The notes under the pieces were generated by a model. That model was not told where the DNA came from, made no database searches, and worked only from the letters and a program-made list of their open reading frames with translations. Position numbers and translations under genes: made by a program. Below, one piece after another: positions 23,105-34,989 of a DNA stretch of 64,000 nt (within the stretch, counting starts at the first letter, position 1; each line of letters starts with the position of its first letter). Source of the stretch: Rhyzopertha dominica (taxonomy: Eukaryota > Arthropoda > Insecta > Coleoptera > Bostrichidae). The DNA is taken from contig QCXZ01000137.1 of NCBI GenBank assembly GCA_025024175.1, positions 10,974,001 to 11,038,000 of the forward strand, given 5' to 3'.

Positions 23105-23365
23105 TTGGCTGGGGCTATATTAACTAAAATTCTGTGTACCATTAAACAAAATCGTGCTACCAATACAAATAGTTTCTTTCTGTGTATCGCGATTAAATAC
23201 TCTATCAGTTTGGATAATCTAAAAAGTTTACATTTTTACAATAAATCACCAAAATTGAACTTTTTAGAAACTTTAGAGGTTTATAAAATTGTAATGGACC
23301 CATGTAATGATAATGAAGATGACTTCCTGCATTGCGCAATCTACGTGCATAACTTTAAAGTCTAG
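23105..23365 (+). pseudogene. Possible PLE or LINE C-terminal relic
   Basis: An 86-codon frame contains LDNLKSLHFYNKSPKLNFLE followed by TLEVYKI. This resembles the segment after the GIY-YIG endonuclease in Penelope-like proteins, where a hydrophobic LH..NKG.KL..LE.LEIYK pattern is usual. The preceding GIY-YIG motif and reverse transcriptase are absent. The match is by recall of the pattern only. No neighbour supports or contradicts it. Confidence 0.35.
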
Positions 23366-23539
23366 GTAGCTGTTTTCATTTTCTGACCCATAGTTTGCAT
23401 TGTTTCATAACATCAGTAATAGGTAATGACGATGGCCATTTAATGGAGAAAAATTTATTTAAAAATTGATATTAAACTTATTATTTTCCGGGATTTGACT
23501 ACCGTTACTTTTTATCAACAATATGCTTGCAGATCACTT

Positions 23540-23900
23540 GGAAATTGCGTGCAAGTGATAATAATTGCAAAAGCCGGCAATTTTTCAGTTGTAAAGCTCA
23601 TATCCGGTGTAATTTATGGCCCGGAAGAAGGAGCGTGCCGTCGATGACGTCACAGCAGGTATTAAGCGCTGGCTGCTGATAACAGCAGGGTGGTAATTGA
23701 TAAGTCAATTTACTTCCTTTTATAAGGGCGTCACGCCACAACCAAGAACTATTGATTGTTAACGAGGCTACTGAACTTTTTAGCGCCGCGCTTGTCGCGA
23801 TATAAAAAGAATTTTCATTGCTAATCTACCATCAAAAGTCATAAAATGGAGCTAGCGGGGTACGATAATGGTTAACGGTGAGGTAACCTACAAAGCTGGG
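23540..23900. other. GC-richer island with homeodomain-type sites
   Basis: The block contains TTTATGGCCCG (an Abd-B/caudal-type site), TGACGTCA (a CRE/bZIP site), AAGCGCTGG and GGGCGTCACGCC, then GCGATATAAAAAG. This site density suits an enhancer or promoter, but single motifs prove little. No frame is convincing. Confidence 0.35.
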
Positions 23901-24800
23901 CAGTAGTTCCCAGCAGTAACTCGTATTAAAAATTCACATAAGCTTTTGATCATAGGTATAGCCTAAGCGTAATGGCAATTTTAAACACTACATTATTATT
24001 ATTATTCGAGAATCCAAATATGTAATAATATATAGAGAGTTCTATTAAAAAAAACAAAGTTGCTGACAACTCCCGTTATAACCAAAAGCGATAGAATATT
24101 TAACATGTTTTGTTTAAAACTGCCATTACGCGTAATGTATACCCATAAATATCAAATTTCTAGGCTAACAACTTTTAAAATACTTCTAATGTAAGCTTAT
24201 GTTGAGACACCATGTATATGTTAGCTGGTACCAATGTACATTTTTTACTTAACTATAAGTTTTTCTATTTACTGCTAATTTTGGACGATAATTATGTCAC
24301 AGAATCAGTAAAAGCGTCATAAAACATCGCGAGTAAAAATAAATAAGCCTTTTTTTTAGTGAAGCAGTCCGCGGTAGAAATTTTTGTAAAAAAATTATTT
24401 GCAATTATCACAATTAACCGAAATGTAAGGTGTTGTACATCTGCGTGAGCGCTATGTATATGTGTTTGACTAATCGTATACACTCTCTAATGTCATATTT
24501 ATTAAATGACAAGATTGGGCAAATTGTGATGATTACTGTTGTTGGGTTCCTAAAAACTGAACAATAATAAACTGGAAAATCCGTTTTATTTGTAAAATCC
24601 TTTAAGTTATACCTGCCGTAAGCTGTAAGTCATAATGTTAACAGGTAATACAGCATACAGCTATACGGTACTCAAAACACTTCTAATGCTGCTAGATCAG
24701 GCATAGGACCTTTTGCCCGCTGGCAACACCAGATTTTTAATATAACCTCTTCGATTAGAAGTAACGTGTAACGTATATGAGCTGGTTTAATATACTAAAC
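23901..24800. other. AT-rich stretch, nothing recognised
   Basis: Only chance frames and an ATTATTATTATT run at 23993-24004 occur here. Confidence 0.3.
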
Positions 24801-24803
24801 CTT

Positions 24804-24945
24804 CTGTGATCCTGATATAACTCAGGTTTGCATTTTGCTGACTGCGTGCGTATTTTGCTGGTCTCGCCAGTACGGCCAGTACTGAGCAAAAAGCACACAA
24901 ATTGTTTGTTAAATCGTATCNAGGAATAAAAAAAAAACACAACAA
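24804..24945 (+). repeat. Palindrome-family repeat, copy a (diverged)
   Basis: The core CAGGTTTGCATTTTGCTG (24823-24840) then ACTGCG matches the family core described at 28037-28138, with the right half of the palindrome altered. It is preceded by GATCCTGAT and followed by a separate small hairpin (AGTAC-GGCCA-GTACT) and an A-rich tail (AATAAAAAAAAAA). An N lies near the tail. Confidence 0.55.
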
Positions 24946-25236
24946 GCAAACAGAAGTTGCGCAAATACATCTATCGTTTCAATATAATAATTTGTAAAGG
25001 CAAAATTGCTGCTATTTAGTTCAAATTTAATATTAAGTAATAGCTATAATGTAGTAAGAGGCTATACTAAACTGTTTAATAATGGTTCATTAATTTATGC
25101 CTTCTTTTACATAAAAGATTAAATGATAGAGTTATAAAAAAAAACGAATAATTAATTTCCTAACATCATCTTATCGTCAGGAATCATCATTTTAAGGCAG
25201 TACATGTATCAAAGACTAACACATACTTCTTATGGG

Positions 25237-25478
25237 TGCTGCGATCCTGTTCAGGGTCAGGTTGCAATTCTATCAACTCCGGCGAGTGAGTTTACAGAAT
25301 ACCGATTTCGAGCGAATCGAGTCGGAAACGGGTGGCGCGTGCTTGTGCTTCGAATTTGTACAGTTAGAGAGAGAGGTGGTAGCTTTGTTTTCTGTTCGAT
25401 TTAACAAAAGTCCAAAACTAACACGATAGAACCTAAGGCAGTTGTGTCTGCTTGGTCAAATCTTAAGGAATAAAAAAA
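25237..25478 (+). repeat. Palindrome-family repeat, copy b
   Basis: It begins GCTGCGATCCTGTTCAGG, then CAGGTTGCAATTCTATCAAC (25258-25277). Relative to the other copies, about 150 bp of GC-richer sequence is inserted before the shared CAGTTGTGTCTGCTTGGTC segment (25439-25458) and an AATAAAAAAA tail. A GA|GTGAGTT word that resembles a splice donor follows the core. Confidence 0.55.
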
Positions 25479-26348
25479 TGCCAGCGTTTTTACCCATCAT
25501 CAATCAACATGTTAAACAAAATGCCTAAAGCAAGACAACCACTAAGTGAGTGATTGATAAACATATTGTACTTGATGCAGGTTATCGACTATTGCTTTTC
25601 GCGTACCACAACGCGACTGGACTCTTGGAATAATGTTTGATGTCTGTTTCCGGCAATATAATAACCGCTTTTTTCATAAACTATGTTTTGCAACAAATTT
25701 TACTATCCCATATTGTTGGACTTCAAGAGGAATACTTATTTTAACACGACAATGCACGTTGATCCATAGGGGTAAGTATAATTAACTTCTTAGATGAAGC
25801 TGATATCAATTGCGCCGATTTATTAAACCTTATCAAGCATGTTTGGGATATGACCGGGAGAACACTCTTGCGTCCCTGCAATGGAAAATTAGAAGTGCTT
25901 AGGAAAAATAACCTCAAGAAAAAATTTGCCATCCCACATGGTGATTTTTTCCATGTGTGCTAATAGGTAGAGGCAGAAATTTTAATATTCAGTATATATA
26001 GTAAATACTATCCAAAATAATAAACTTTATGGTGTTGCTTTTAAAAATACACAAATTAAAATTAAATAATTAGTATTTTGTTTACAAACACAACTTTATA
26101 TGGGTTGTTGGACTGTGGACTAAGGATATGTGAAATGCACAAAATATTACTACTGCGCTCTGCCTTACGCACGTCCAATTATTATTTTTACATTATAAAT
26201 AGCTGATATAGTTAATACGTATATTATTTCATTTAGTCATGTATACAATACTACCGCAACCCTTTAGAGATAGAACTGTACCATCCGGACAAAAAAATTG
26301 CGAAGAAGTAGTTTTAGCTGTTTTACGTACTGGTCCGATATCTTCACT

Positions 26349-26440
26349 ATTCTGGTTTCCTGGTGTTAGTCGGGTTTGCATTTTGTTAACTGCGACCGAG
26401 TCTTGTTCGGTTTTTCAGTTGTCGTCAACGGCCCCGCACA
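26349..26440 (+). repeat. Palindrome-family repeat, copy c (diverged)
   Basis: GGTTTCCTGGTGTTAGTCG is followed by GGGTTTGCATTTTGTTAACTG (26372-26392). It shares the TTTGCATTTTG variant with copy a. Downstream is a distinct hairpin (ACCGA...TCGGT). No A-rich tail is evident. An 87-codon frame at 26239-26502 spans it. Confidence 0.45.
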
Positions 26441-26828
26441 TTTTCTTAACTGAGAAGGAAGACTCCGTCAGGCTTTTTACAAAAATTAGTAAACAATTTT
26501 AATAAAAGGTGGCGTAAAAATGATTTTATACTAATATTAAATAAAAATCGATTAACTCGCAGAAAGAAGTATTGAAATAATGTTAGGGATCCAATTCTCT
26601 AATTCTAATGAACGGATAGCGCCTATAAAATGAAATCCTAATACTCTTATAGTAATTACAGTTGTCTGTAAATAAGGATATGGATCTTGATCAGTTCTTG
26701 TACAGCTGGTACATTACTAGAGACATGTGAAAGTATCACCTTACAATTAATGCTTATTTAGTGTTTAGTCGGAGGAAGGATCCTGCCAGAGCGTATTGAC
26801 AAGAGCAGTTCCCCATTACTCTCAATCA

Positions 26829-26933
26829 TTGCTGTTCTCCTGTTGCAGGTCAGGTTGATATTCTATCAACTGCGGCCGGAGCTGTGCAAACCACCAGTTT
26901 AGTTGGCCAGGCCAACGCATATATAATAAAAAC
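26829..26933 (+). repeat. Palindrome-family repeat, copy d
   Basis: The exact core GTTGATATTCTATCAAC sits at 26854-26870, preceded by a pyrimidine-rich run ending TTGCAG. A second hairpin GTTGGC-CAG-GCCAAC follows at about 26,900-26,915, then an ATAATAAAA tail. The core is a perfect 7-bp palindrome with a TTC spacer. Confidence 0.6.
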
Positions 26934-28036
26934 TGCGCGAAGTTGGTCATTAAAAATTTGAGATAAAGACGAAATTACACCTAGAAACATTTGACTAAAT
27001 TTGATTCATCAATGGTAGCGTAGCTGTTTCCATGAAAAAAAAAGAAACACAAACCCTGCTTTCGTTATTTCCCGCAGTCCAAATGCAAAAAAACCGGCCC
27101 TCAAGCTGTNCGAAACGCGTTTAAATGAGAATACTAATAATATTTATTCACTTTGCTAATACTCGAAGTGTCGGGCGTCAATGGGCATTAAACATCATCA
27201 CCTACGTCTGTAACCGGGAAACCTACCTAATAAACTCATGATTGATCCAGAATCGCGTAAGAGACTTTGATGACACTATTGCCTATTGCAGCCGTTCTTT
27301 CATTCCTGGATGTCAACCCTAAGCCACATAATGAGAACATTTTTGTGCAACAAGTTGTTGATGAAACCAGTATTTCAGAACTGCCACTTTCGATAAGTTT
27401 CTGAAATTGAATTCTACTGAATCTCCTTGGATACCCAGGACGTGCTGAATCAAAAATATGAAAAAAAACGAGTTGAAACTCCCGTCACAATTTTTAATAC
27501 AAACGCTTTCTTAGGGTAGGAACAACTCTCCCGCAAGGTTGTTTATAAAATTGGGTAGAAAGCATGTCCCTTCGGTCGTTCGGTGTCAAGCTATTATAAA
27601 TGCAAGGGGTGGAACTACAATTCTTTTAATTCTAAAAGCAATGTAATCATTGCACATAATATAGCTACTATTTTCGAGTGTTGTCTTATTTCTTAGATTT
27701 CCCGTATTCTATCTTAAAATTGGTAATTAAAACTGGCAGTAAAATTCTTTCATTTGGTTCTGTCGCCAATAGCAAAACATACTGCTATTTCAGTATATAT
27801 TATTACCCTCATATTCACACAAGTAAACTGGATGGTTTTGAATAATAATGTAGGAGCCAATTCAAAAACGTCACAATAGATACTTATATACAACTGTTAA
27901 AAAAACACTTGTATCAATATCGCTTTCTTTTATAAGCATTATAAAAGCATTTATTTGATGCTCAATTTTCAAACTTTTAATGTAAATGATTGTTCAGCTC
28001 TCGTTTAGCCACAACGAATGTCTTTACTTTCTATCA

Positions 28037-28138
28037 CTGCTGCGATCCTGATTCTAGTCAGGTTGATATTCTATCAACTGCAGCGGAGCCAGTTGTGTCC
28101 GCCCGGTCTAATACAAAGTAAATAAATAAAATAAAACA
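28037..28138 (+). repeat. Palindrome-family repeat, copy e (reference copy)
   Basis: Most complete copy: GCTGCGATCCTGATTCTAG, TCAG, the palindrome GTTGATATTCTATCAAC (28062-28078), TGCAGCGGAGCCAG, then TTGTGTCCGCCCGGTC and a tail AAATAAATAAAATAAAA. The A-rich tail and repeated layout suggest a SINE-like element, but no tRNA, 5S or 7SL promoter is recognisable; the core only loosely resembles a B box. The unit is about 100 bp. Confidence 0.6.
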
Positions 28139-28420
28139 CAAGAAATAGGAACAGGTAGGTCGCAAAGTAAGAGGCGGTAAATAAAATACATGCGGCAAAT
28201 AAGATATTTTTTATGAAATTGCAACTTTTTTTAAGGCAGCTGTAAGAAGTTTCCTCAATTAACACCAATCAAAATTGGTTAAAGTAGGTATTTTAGTAGG
28301 TATTATTGTAGGTATTTGATTTACTTCTTTGACTATGCGTGCGGTCTCCCGTTCTATTTTCATACTGTTTGCCGTAAAATTATTACTTGTCCAATTGTTC
28401 TTGTCTTGTTATTTACTATT

Positions 28421-28464
28421 AATATATATATATATATATTATATAATAATTATTATTATTATTC
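28421..28464. repeat. AT/ATT microsatellite
   Basis: An (AT)n run at 28421-28443 passes into an ATT run ending near 28464. It generates the short frames seen around it. Confidence 0.8.
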
Positions 28465-28727
28465 AGACAACGCTCAAACTATTTTGCGGAGATAAATTGT
28501 ATTGGACTATTTCCGAAAGCACGGGAAATATAATAAAAAAATTGATGTTTTTATCAGTATTCGGCATCTGTTTCCAAACTCTATAGATTTGTCATTTAAG
28601 CTAAATTCAAGGTGTATCTGTATTTATTTCAAAACCCATTCGTTTCATTTACCACACCGTTTTTATTTCCTATTTTCACTGCAAAGATGTTATTTCAACT
28701 GGTACGAGAGCCCAAACTTCCTGCATT

Positions 28728-28834
28728 AGCTGGATTCCTGATCCAACTCAGGTTGGAATTCTATCAACTGCGGTGCAAGTCGCACACAGCTGTGCAGACA
28801 AACAAGTTATATATATATAATAAAATAAATAAAA
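28728..28834 (+). repeat. Palindrome-family repeat, copy f
   Basis: TAGCTGGATTCCTGATCC is followed by CAGGTTGGAATTCTATCAAC (28749-28768), then a GCACACAGCTGTGC near-palindrome and an ATATATAATAAAATAAATAA tail. All six copies share this strand. Between the copies I see no shared sequence beyond the unit. Confidence 0.6.
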
Positions 28835-28869
28835 TTGGGCTCATTTGCCAATTTCATATGTAATGCAGT

Positions 28870-29550
28870 AATGCAGATAATAAATAAAGCATTTGGCCAA
28901 ATTTCGAACATCATCATATTGTCTTTTTTCTTTTAAATAAATAATACTTCCAGAGAAGTTTCTACTGCAGTTTACTTTTATTATTTTATTGTTATAAATT
29001 AATATTGTATTCTTAAATCATTTAAGTGTTTAATTTCCATCTCAAATACATAACAGTTTAATAGATAATATAACATGTGATATAACATACTAAACAACTG
29101 TAATTAATTAAAACAGAATATCTGAAAAATATCATTTTACATTTTTAAAGGGGTGTATCCCTCACAAATGCGTATTTATATGGCTATAGTATTCTGAAAC
29201 GATCACTCTTTGTAGTTCATGCTTCCCTGGTATGTCCACAATCTCAAGTCTCAATGACCACGTGTTTGACATTGCTGAAATGGTTTTCGAAATACCTTAG
29301 GGGGCAACGTCCTCACGAATAGCAAATTATATTGCTATTGTAAATTAATACAAAGAATGCTATTAAACAATAGAACGAGCAAAGTACATAATCTTTTGAA
29401 GAAAAAAAAACTGGGCTTGGATAGATACAGAAATGTTAATTTTTTAGTAATTTTTGATAATTCTAGCCATTGCAGTATTGTTTATTGAGGCAATATAACA
29501 GCGCCACTTTTACTGAAATACTCAAACTTACAGTTTTCTGTGCCCAGTTG
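28870..29550. other. AT-rich stretch, nothing recognised
   Basis: No frame or repeat stands out. Confidence 0.3.
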
Positions 29551-29559
29551 GGCATCTGG

Positions 29560-30000
29560 TAACAGAATTTAGAAATCTGCGTAACGATGCAGATATCTAT
29601 TGGCCCTTGCTTAAGCAATGTATCGTTAGATAGCAGCAGCACGAACTGGCGAATTGGTCAACTGCTTTGCTTTCTGTTATCCTGATAGCAATGTCCGTCC
29701 ATGAGTCGTCGGTATATTCCTGAAGCATTTGGCGTGGAACGTCAAGGGTTTGAGGGTTGAAAGATCACAAATTATCGGCACAACAGAGAGCTCTTCGGCG
29801 AAGCGCCAACACCAAAGGATATTTATGGAATTCGCCAATTGATGGCGCAGGACTCTTCATGCTAAGCAAATTTCCTTAAAGGTTGAAGATATCTTACAAC
29901 TTCTGCTGGCCTAATACGCGTAGCGCTCTACTTTCGGACACGTGCGTTGCTCGAAAACGTTTCTCATTGGACAAAAACGATTATGGATGCTTTTGGCACC
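29560..30000 (+). other. GC-richer island, possible transposase HTH relic
   Basis: Around 29766-29866 the plus strand reads NYRHNRELFGEAPTPKDIYG then IRQLMAQDSS before a stop. This is reminiscent of the N-terminal helix-turn-helix of Tc1/mariner-like transposases (a GEAP..K.I...F...GS pattern). No catalytic region follows, so the call is weak. The rest of the island has no recognised content. Confidence 0.3.
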
Positions 30001-30069
30001 CAGTAACTTTTATATTGGACAAATCTCACTTTTCCTTATTCACCAATCAGAAAGTTTTGAATTAGCCGG

Positions 30070-31330
30070 TATAATAAACACATTATTTATTTAGCTCACT
30101 ATAAATGAATGAGAACGGTACTTAATGCATGTACGTTTTCCATCCAGTTTCAGACAATTAAATCGGCTGTTGTACTAGCATTCCTTCATTCATAATTATT
30201 ATGCAATGCTATCTCGATCAATGATATGATTAATTTAAGGTAAACCATATGATCTCTATACACATTACATCAATGAAGGTTCGAAACATAGCACGTGTAT
30301 TTATAATAACCTTTAATTTAAAAGGTCTTTTCATTTCTTCCATTATCATCCACAATTATTTAACTTTTAAGTGATGGTATTACCAAGATCCTNGAAATTA
30401 GAGAAGCATAACAATAATAATAAATGTAAATAACAAAACAATAATAACACAATAATTAAAATGCATTGCTGAACGGGAAGAACGCGACTACCGTCCGTCC
30501 GTTCCCGAAGTAAGATAACAAAAGAAATAGATGTAATATATATAAACAAATGAACACAATGTCTTGTGACACAAAAAATAACACACAGAAAAGAGATATT
30601 ACATACAACAAGCAGGACAACGAAGAAATAAAAAACAACAAGGGAGGAAATACATAAAACAGAAGCAAAGTGACAAGCGACCCCACGGGGAACAGAATTG
30701 TCGCCAGCAGCAACCAGAGACAAAAAAACGTGTGCTCTCAAGTTGGTCTCTATTCTATGGCATTTTTAAGTATAACGAGGACAAGGATTTGATAAGCGTC
30801 CGTAAATTGTTATAAATTTTGGAGCGTTATAAGAGAAGCTTTGCTGGGAAAAAGGACTTTTATGCTGTAGAGTGATAATAATACTAACTGTATCCTGATA
30901 TTAATATGATGTTTGCTCTAAACATTAATGAATTGTATAAATATTGAGGCGTTTTGTATCAAGCTACAATTATGATACAAGCCTGCCGAATGAAACTCCT
31001 TCTTCAATTTATAAGTCATTTTCAGATTACGTCAAATACTATAAACAAGTTTTGCACGCGTTATGCCATTTTTACAACTTAATCCAAAATCCAGACACTG
31101 TTAAATTAAAATAAGAAAGCATTAGTACAACACATTACAGCAACACTAGCTTAACATATACAGACGAAACTTTCTAACCGCTTTTTGGTAAGATAGAGTA
31201 GTCCATCCAACCTCACATCCAGTTTCGACTGTATAACTGAATGTACTATAATCTACCACAAATTCTTCAAGATATTTCTAAAACAGCATTGCTCATGGTT
31301 GTTCCAAATCAATATTTGCATCGTTGCGAC
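30070..31330. other. AT-rich stretch with low-complexity A/C tract
   Basis: From 30,390 to 30,760 the plus strand is rich in AACAATAATAA-type words. This creates a 124-codon, very hydrophobic minus-strand frame that I regard as an artefact. Nothing else is recognised. Confidence 0.35.
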
Positions 31331-31339
31331 TGTAGCAAA

Positions 31340-31935
31340 GCTTCCCAACCGAATTAATTAGAATTTTCCGTTAAAGGCCACACAACTCCGTAAATGTCAC
31401 GATTTTCTAGCCGATATCTGCGTGACATATGCAAATCGTGGCAATACGGAATGCTTAGCTCCACACCCCTAAGTTACAGGCAGCCCGATCTTGCGCGCCC
31501 GGACAGGAAAATATTTTCCGCGTATTATGACATGCAGCCGACGATGGCGCGTTTCCGACAAATATGACTCGCCCTTTGTCTCTGCCTATCTCCCATCAGG
31601 GATGAACCTCTGCATACGTGTTCAAGAGATGGGTATCAGGAAATAGGCTAATTCGTCTTGTTTTATTCCCCATAGTGCATTGAAGTAAATTAGTTTGCGG
31701 TGTCGTATCTCGAACAAGTGCGTAGAAGCGTAGATAACGCGCAACAACGCGGGGCGTGATATTGACCGCGAAATCACTGCCAGGAATCACGTCACCTACT
31801 GCTTACAACGCACCCCCAAATAAACGAGTAAACACGAGTTACATCAGTCCCCTTTTGTTTTATATCGTGACGCAGCAAATCCCGCCCCAAACTATAAAAT
31901 ACCTCTTCCAGTTTAGGGCACACACAGCTTAGGCA
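31340..31935 (+). promoter_or_regulatory. CpG-rich island ending in a TATA-like element
   Basis: A roughly 500-bp island with CGTGACATATGCAAATCG, GATCTTGCGCGCCCGG and CGACGATGGCGCG ends at ACTATAAAATACC (TATA-like at 31893-31900). About 30 bases downstream is GGCACACACAGC, with GCAG|GTATTGG after it, a possible donor. This could be a promoter with a short first exon, but no downstream exon is visible. The alternative is another conserved non-coding island. Confidence 0.3.
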
Positions 31936-31939
31936 GGTA

Positions 31940-33330
31940 TTGGTTTCTTTGGCAGTTCTACCACCCACATATCAGTTTCAAAACATAGGTTGCATATTGA
32001 TTAACCGCAAGATGAGGGAGATGAAGACTGATTTAAATTTTCTTTTCAGTGTCGTTCTAGGGCAATGTCTGTACAATTCATGATACACTTGACACTGTCA
32101 CCATACTTTTCTCGCCCAAATTTATGTTGTTTTAATTAATTATTAAGGAATAAACACATAAAATGTAGACTGTTTGTATTGGGTACTTCCGCAGCAAAAT
32201 AGTCAACACATATGAATCACCAGAGGGACCTTTTGATACACAGAAAAGCCCTATCTCGGGTGTTGATGTTTGGAAAGTGTTACTATAGCTGATGCAACTG
32301 TGATATAACTTCAAAGCTTAGGCAATAAGATGTATAGAAATGAGCTTGCGAAGGTGTTACTACCAAAGAAACTAAATGTACTAAAAAGGTCACTTCCATC
32401 AGTTTACTAAATATTTTTTACACGATTCTCTGGCGCTCTGCAGCGAAAGTCAATTATGACTAAAGGAGAAGATTTAGTCTAAAGGCGCATCAAACTTTTG
32501 CTGATAATGACCAATCTTATATGTTTTCAACTGAGGATTCCTAAATGTCGCTCTGCACGGCCATTTTTTTTCTCGTCTGTGTAACTGAAAGTCTTAATGT
32601 GTGTTAAGTTCAAGAGGTAATGCTGGAATGGATTCGAATTACCTAATATCACTTTTAATTCTGTTAGCAAACAAATTCTGCATCACTATTATGCAAGCGT
32701 AAGCGCTGAGGTTTTCGTTTCGCCCCTGTGTTCGTCTACGATTCCCCTCCAGTAGTTTGTCATCATAATCTGACGGAATATTTAAGTCTTACCAAATGGT
32801 TCCAGTTCTTTTGCTTCTAGTTATGTACCACTATAATCCTTGATCGCGACGCAAGTCAATTGTGAAATTGTATACGCTGTATTCCTGTAAGTACATTGCC
32901 ACGACCCAGTATCTGTAATCCTTTCTTACACTCCTTCACTCATTTCCATTCATTTTGCTTAAAAACGGAATTGACAATTAAGAAACGTGAGAATTTATTG
33001 TAAATATGACTAGCAACGGGATTATCGCTTCGTGGCGTCAGGCTCTGCTAATTCAAATCTCTAATTCATATTTTGAGCTTACTTGTGGACTGATTTAATT
33101 TTTTCATCCGGCATATACCACCAAATTTGATGCTCTTTCGAGCTAGCATGTCTTTGAAAATTGTGCAACTCTCCATTGCTGATGTAAATAGTGACGTTCT
33201 TAGTGACGCTTTATGCAATTTCGAGGTTTCACAAAATTAATCCAAGGACATGCCCGAGGTCAAGTTATAAAACAGTAATTTCTATTTTACTACTGGAGCG
33301 TGTTTCATAACGTGTTAATTTATTTTTCCG
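31940..33330. other. AT-rich stretch, nothing recognised
   Basis: A 23-codon frame beginning ATGAGGGAGATGAAG at about 32011 lies downstream of the TATA-like element but is too short to interpret. No other feature was found. Confidence 0.3.
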
Positions 33331-33339
33331 TAGTCTTGT

Positions 33340-33650
33340 AGAGCCCTTTTCCTTCTTCAGTTTAGCTACTTCCATTTACTATATCTAGCAGATATTTCCT
33401 TCGTCTTCTTCGCTTTTCAGCTTTTTTAATATTTCTTCCTCCCATTTGTTATTAGTTTGTTTCAGCATCCACAGAGCTTTATCATTTTTTCCTCTGCGTT
33501 ACTCCGGTCGCATGTTCCTATGTATGTGACGGTTTGGATCTGACTTTATCTGACTTCAATTTGATCGTAGATTCTGACATTGCGCTTTGTATTTCATGCA
33601 TTGAACTCGATCTTGTTTTTTATTTTTAAGTTTTATATTATGTACCACTA
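33340..33650 (-). other. Purine-rich minus strand, possible LINE relic
   Basis: The minus strand is strongly A/G-rich, with TTCTTC runs on the plus strand, and carries many Lys/Glu codons, as in decayed RTE- or L1-like elements. No catalytic motif is legible, so I make no family call. Confidence 0.2.
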
Positions 33651-33659
33651 CCACTACCA

Positions 33660-34340
33660 TTATTATTTTCTTAATCTTGACGAATCTACCTCCAGAATCA
33701 ACTTGTGAAAATTCTTTATACGCTATTGAGGTTCATGTAGGATTTTCAGTTTTGAGTGCTGCTACATGACGCTGTATAGCTAGAAATAAAACAGAAAAGA
33801 AGCATTTAATAAAATATCAGTTATTGATGTAGGCCGTTGTGTATTGTTGAACATTCTCAAAACTGTCCGAAGTTCGCAAATTCAAGGAATATTAAGCATA
33901 GCAATTTTAAAGGTATTCTACTAGTACTGCAACTATCCTAAGAAATTAATGTTAGCAAATCTATATNGCTCGTTTGTGTCTGTATTAATCACGTGGCTTT
34001 TGTTTTCTTATTGATAATTCAGTATTCTAACTGAGATCATAGGTACGAGTAACTCTTTGTTATATTAGTCTCATTTCTGTAGCTGAAAATACTTTTAATA
34101 CTCACACCAGACGATGTTGGTACTATTATAAAATACCGCGCGTTTAATGTTTGAAAGTGATTAAAGAAATCATCAAGGGACATACTTCAGTGTTTGCAAA
34201 TGTCTCATGAAAAAGATTAATTACACCATTAATCCACAGAATGGATGTACCAAAAACAATCATATTAGAAAAATATAGTATGTATATATACTACAATGTA
34301 ATATCAGAACACCGACGACGTACTATTCAAAGTAGTCTTC
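33660..34340. other. AT-rich stretch, nothing recognised
   Basis: An N lies at 33967. No frame, repeat or motif was found. Confidence 0.3.
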
Positions 34341-34343
34341 ATC

Positions 34344-34370
34344 CCAGTAAACGTGTTTAATGTTTACTGG
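34344..34370. repeat. Perfect 9-bp hairpin
   Basis: CCAGTAAAC (34344-34352) and GTTTACTGG (34362-34370) are perfectly complementary around a 9-nt loop. CATC and GATG outside them add a few pairs. Likely a MITE relic or chance. Confidence 0.4.
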
Positions 34371-34805
34371 AAAGATGACATTCTATATATATTTAGGATA
34401 ATAGGAGAATACACTATCGAGTTTTTCCAATATGTTTACGTATTTAGATTAGTTTTAAGAAATCAATCACCTGGTCGACAAGACCATCTCTTGTCAATTT
34501 TCTAAAACGATATTTTGGTTTTTTATTTCGTAGCTTATATCACTTTGCCTGGATATAAAAAATACTAAGCAGGACATAAGCCCAGAATATACTAGGAGAA
34601 GGTACGCGATATTCAAAAGCATACAATTTTGACACTACAGTACAATTACAAACCACCATCCAAGCACAATAGAAATTTTTGTTTGTGTCTCGAATAGAAA
34701 ATATGTATAGGTAGTTTCCTTATTGCCACTCTTTTTTAAATAGCTAATAAATATTAATTGAAGAAATGCAAACAAAAAGCCTTATTAATAGTGTTGCTGC
34801 TTTTA

Positions 34806-34861
34806 TACGGGACTGTCAGTATCCTGAACAACGTGAATGTGCAATTCACGTTAATCCCGTA
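34806..34861. repeat. Nested two-level inverted repeat
   Basis: The outer arms TACGGGA (34806-34812) and TCCCGTA (34855-34861) enclose inner arms AACGTGAAT (34830-34838) and ATTCACGTT (34844-34852) with a 5-nt loop. The side loops are unequal, 17 and 2 nt. Both arm pairs are perfect. A small structured RNA, a pre-miRNA-like hairpin and a fold-back relic are all possible. Confidence 0.45.
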
Positions 34862-34989
34862 AAACTCTAGTGAATTTATATGTTCTTATTAAAATAAAAA
34901 ATCGTTTTACAAAGAAGTTAGGTTAAATAGAAAAAAATACTTTACAGTCGACCACACTGTATAATCGAAGCACAGCAATATTATTACGC

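Noticed and set aside
30367..30741. 124-codon hydrophobic minus-strand frame resembling a multi-pass membrane protein
   Set aside because: It arises from an AACAATAA-type low-complexity tract; Phe/Leu/Val/Ser bias and an overlapping frame in another phase indicate an artefact.
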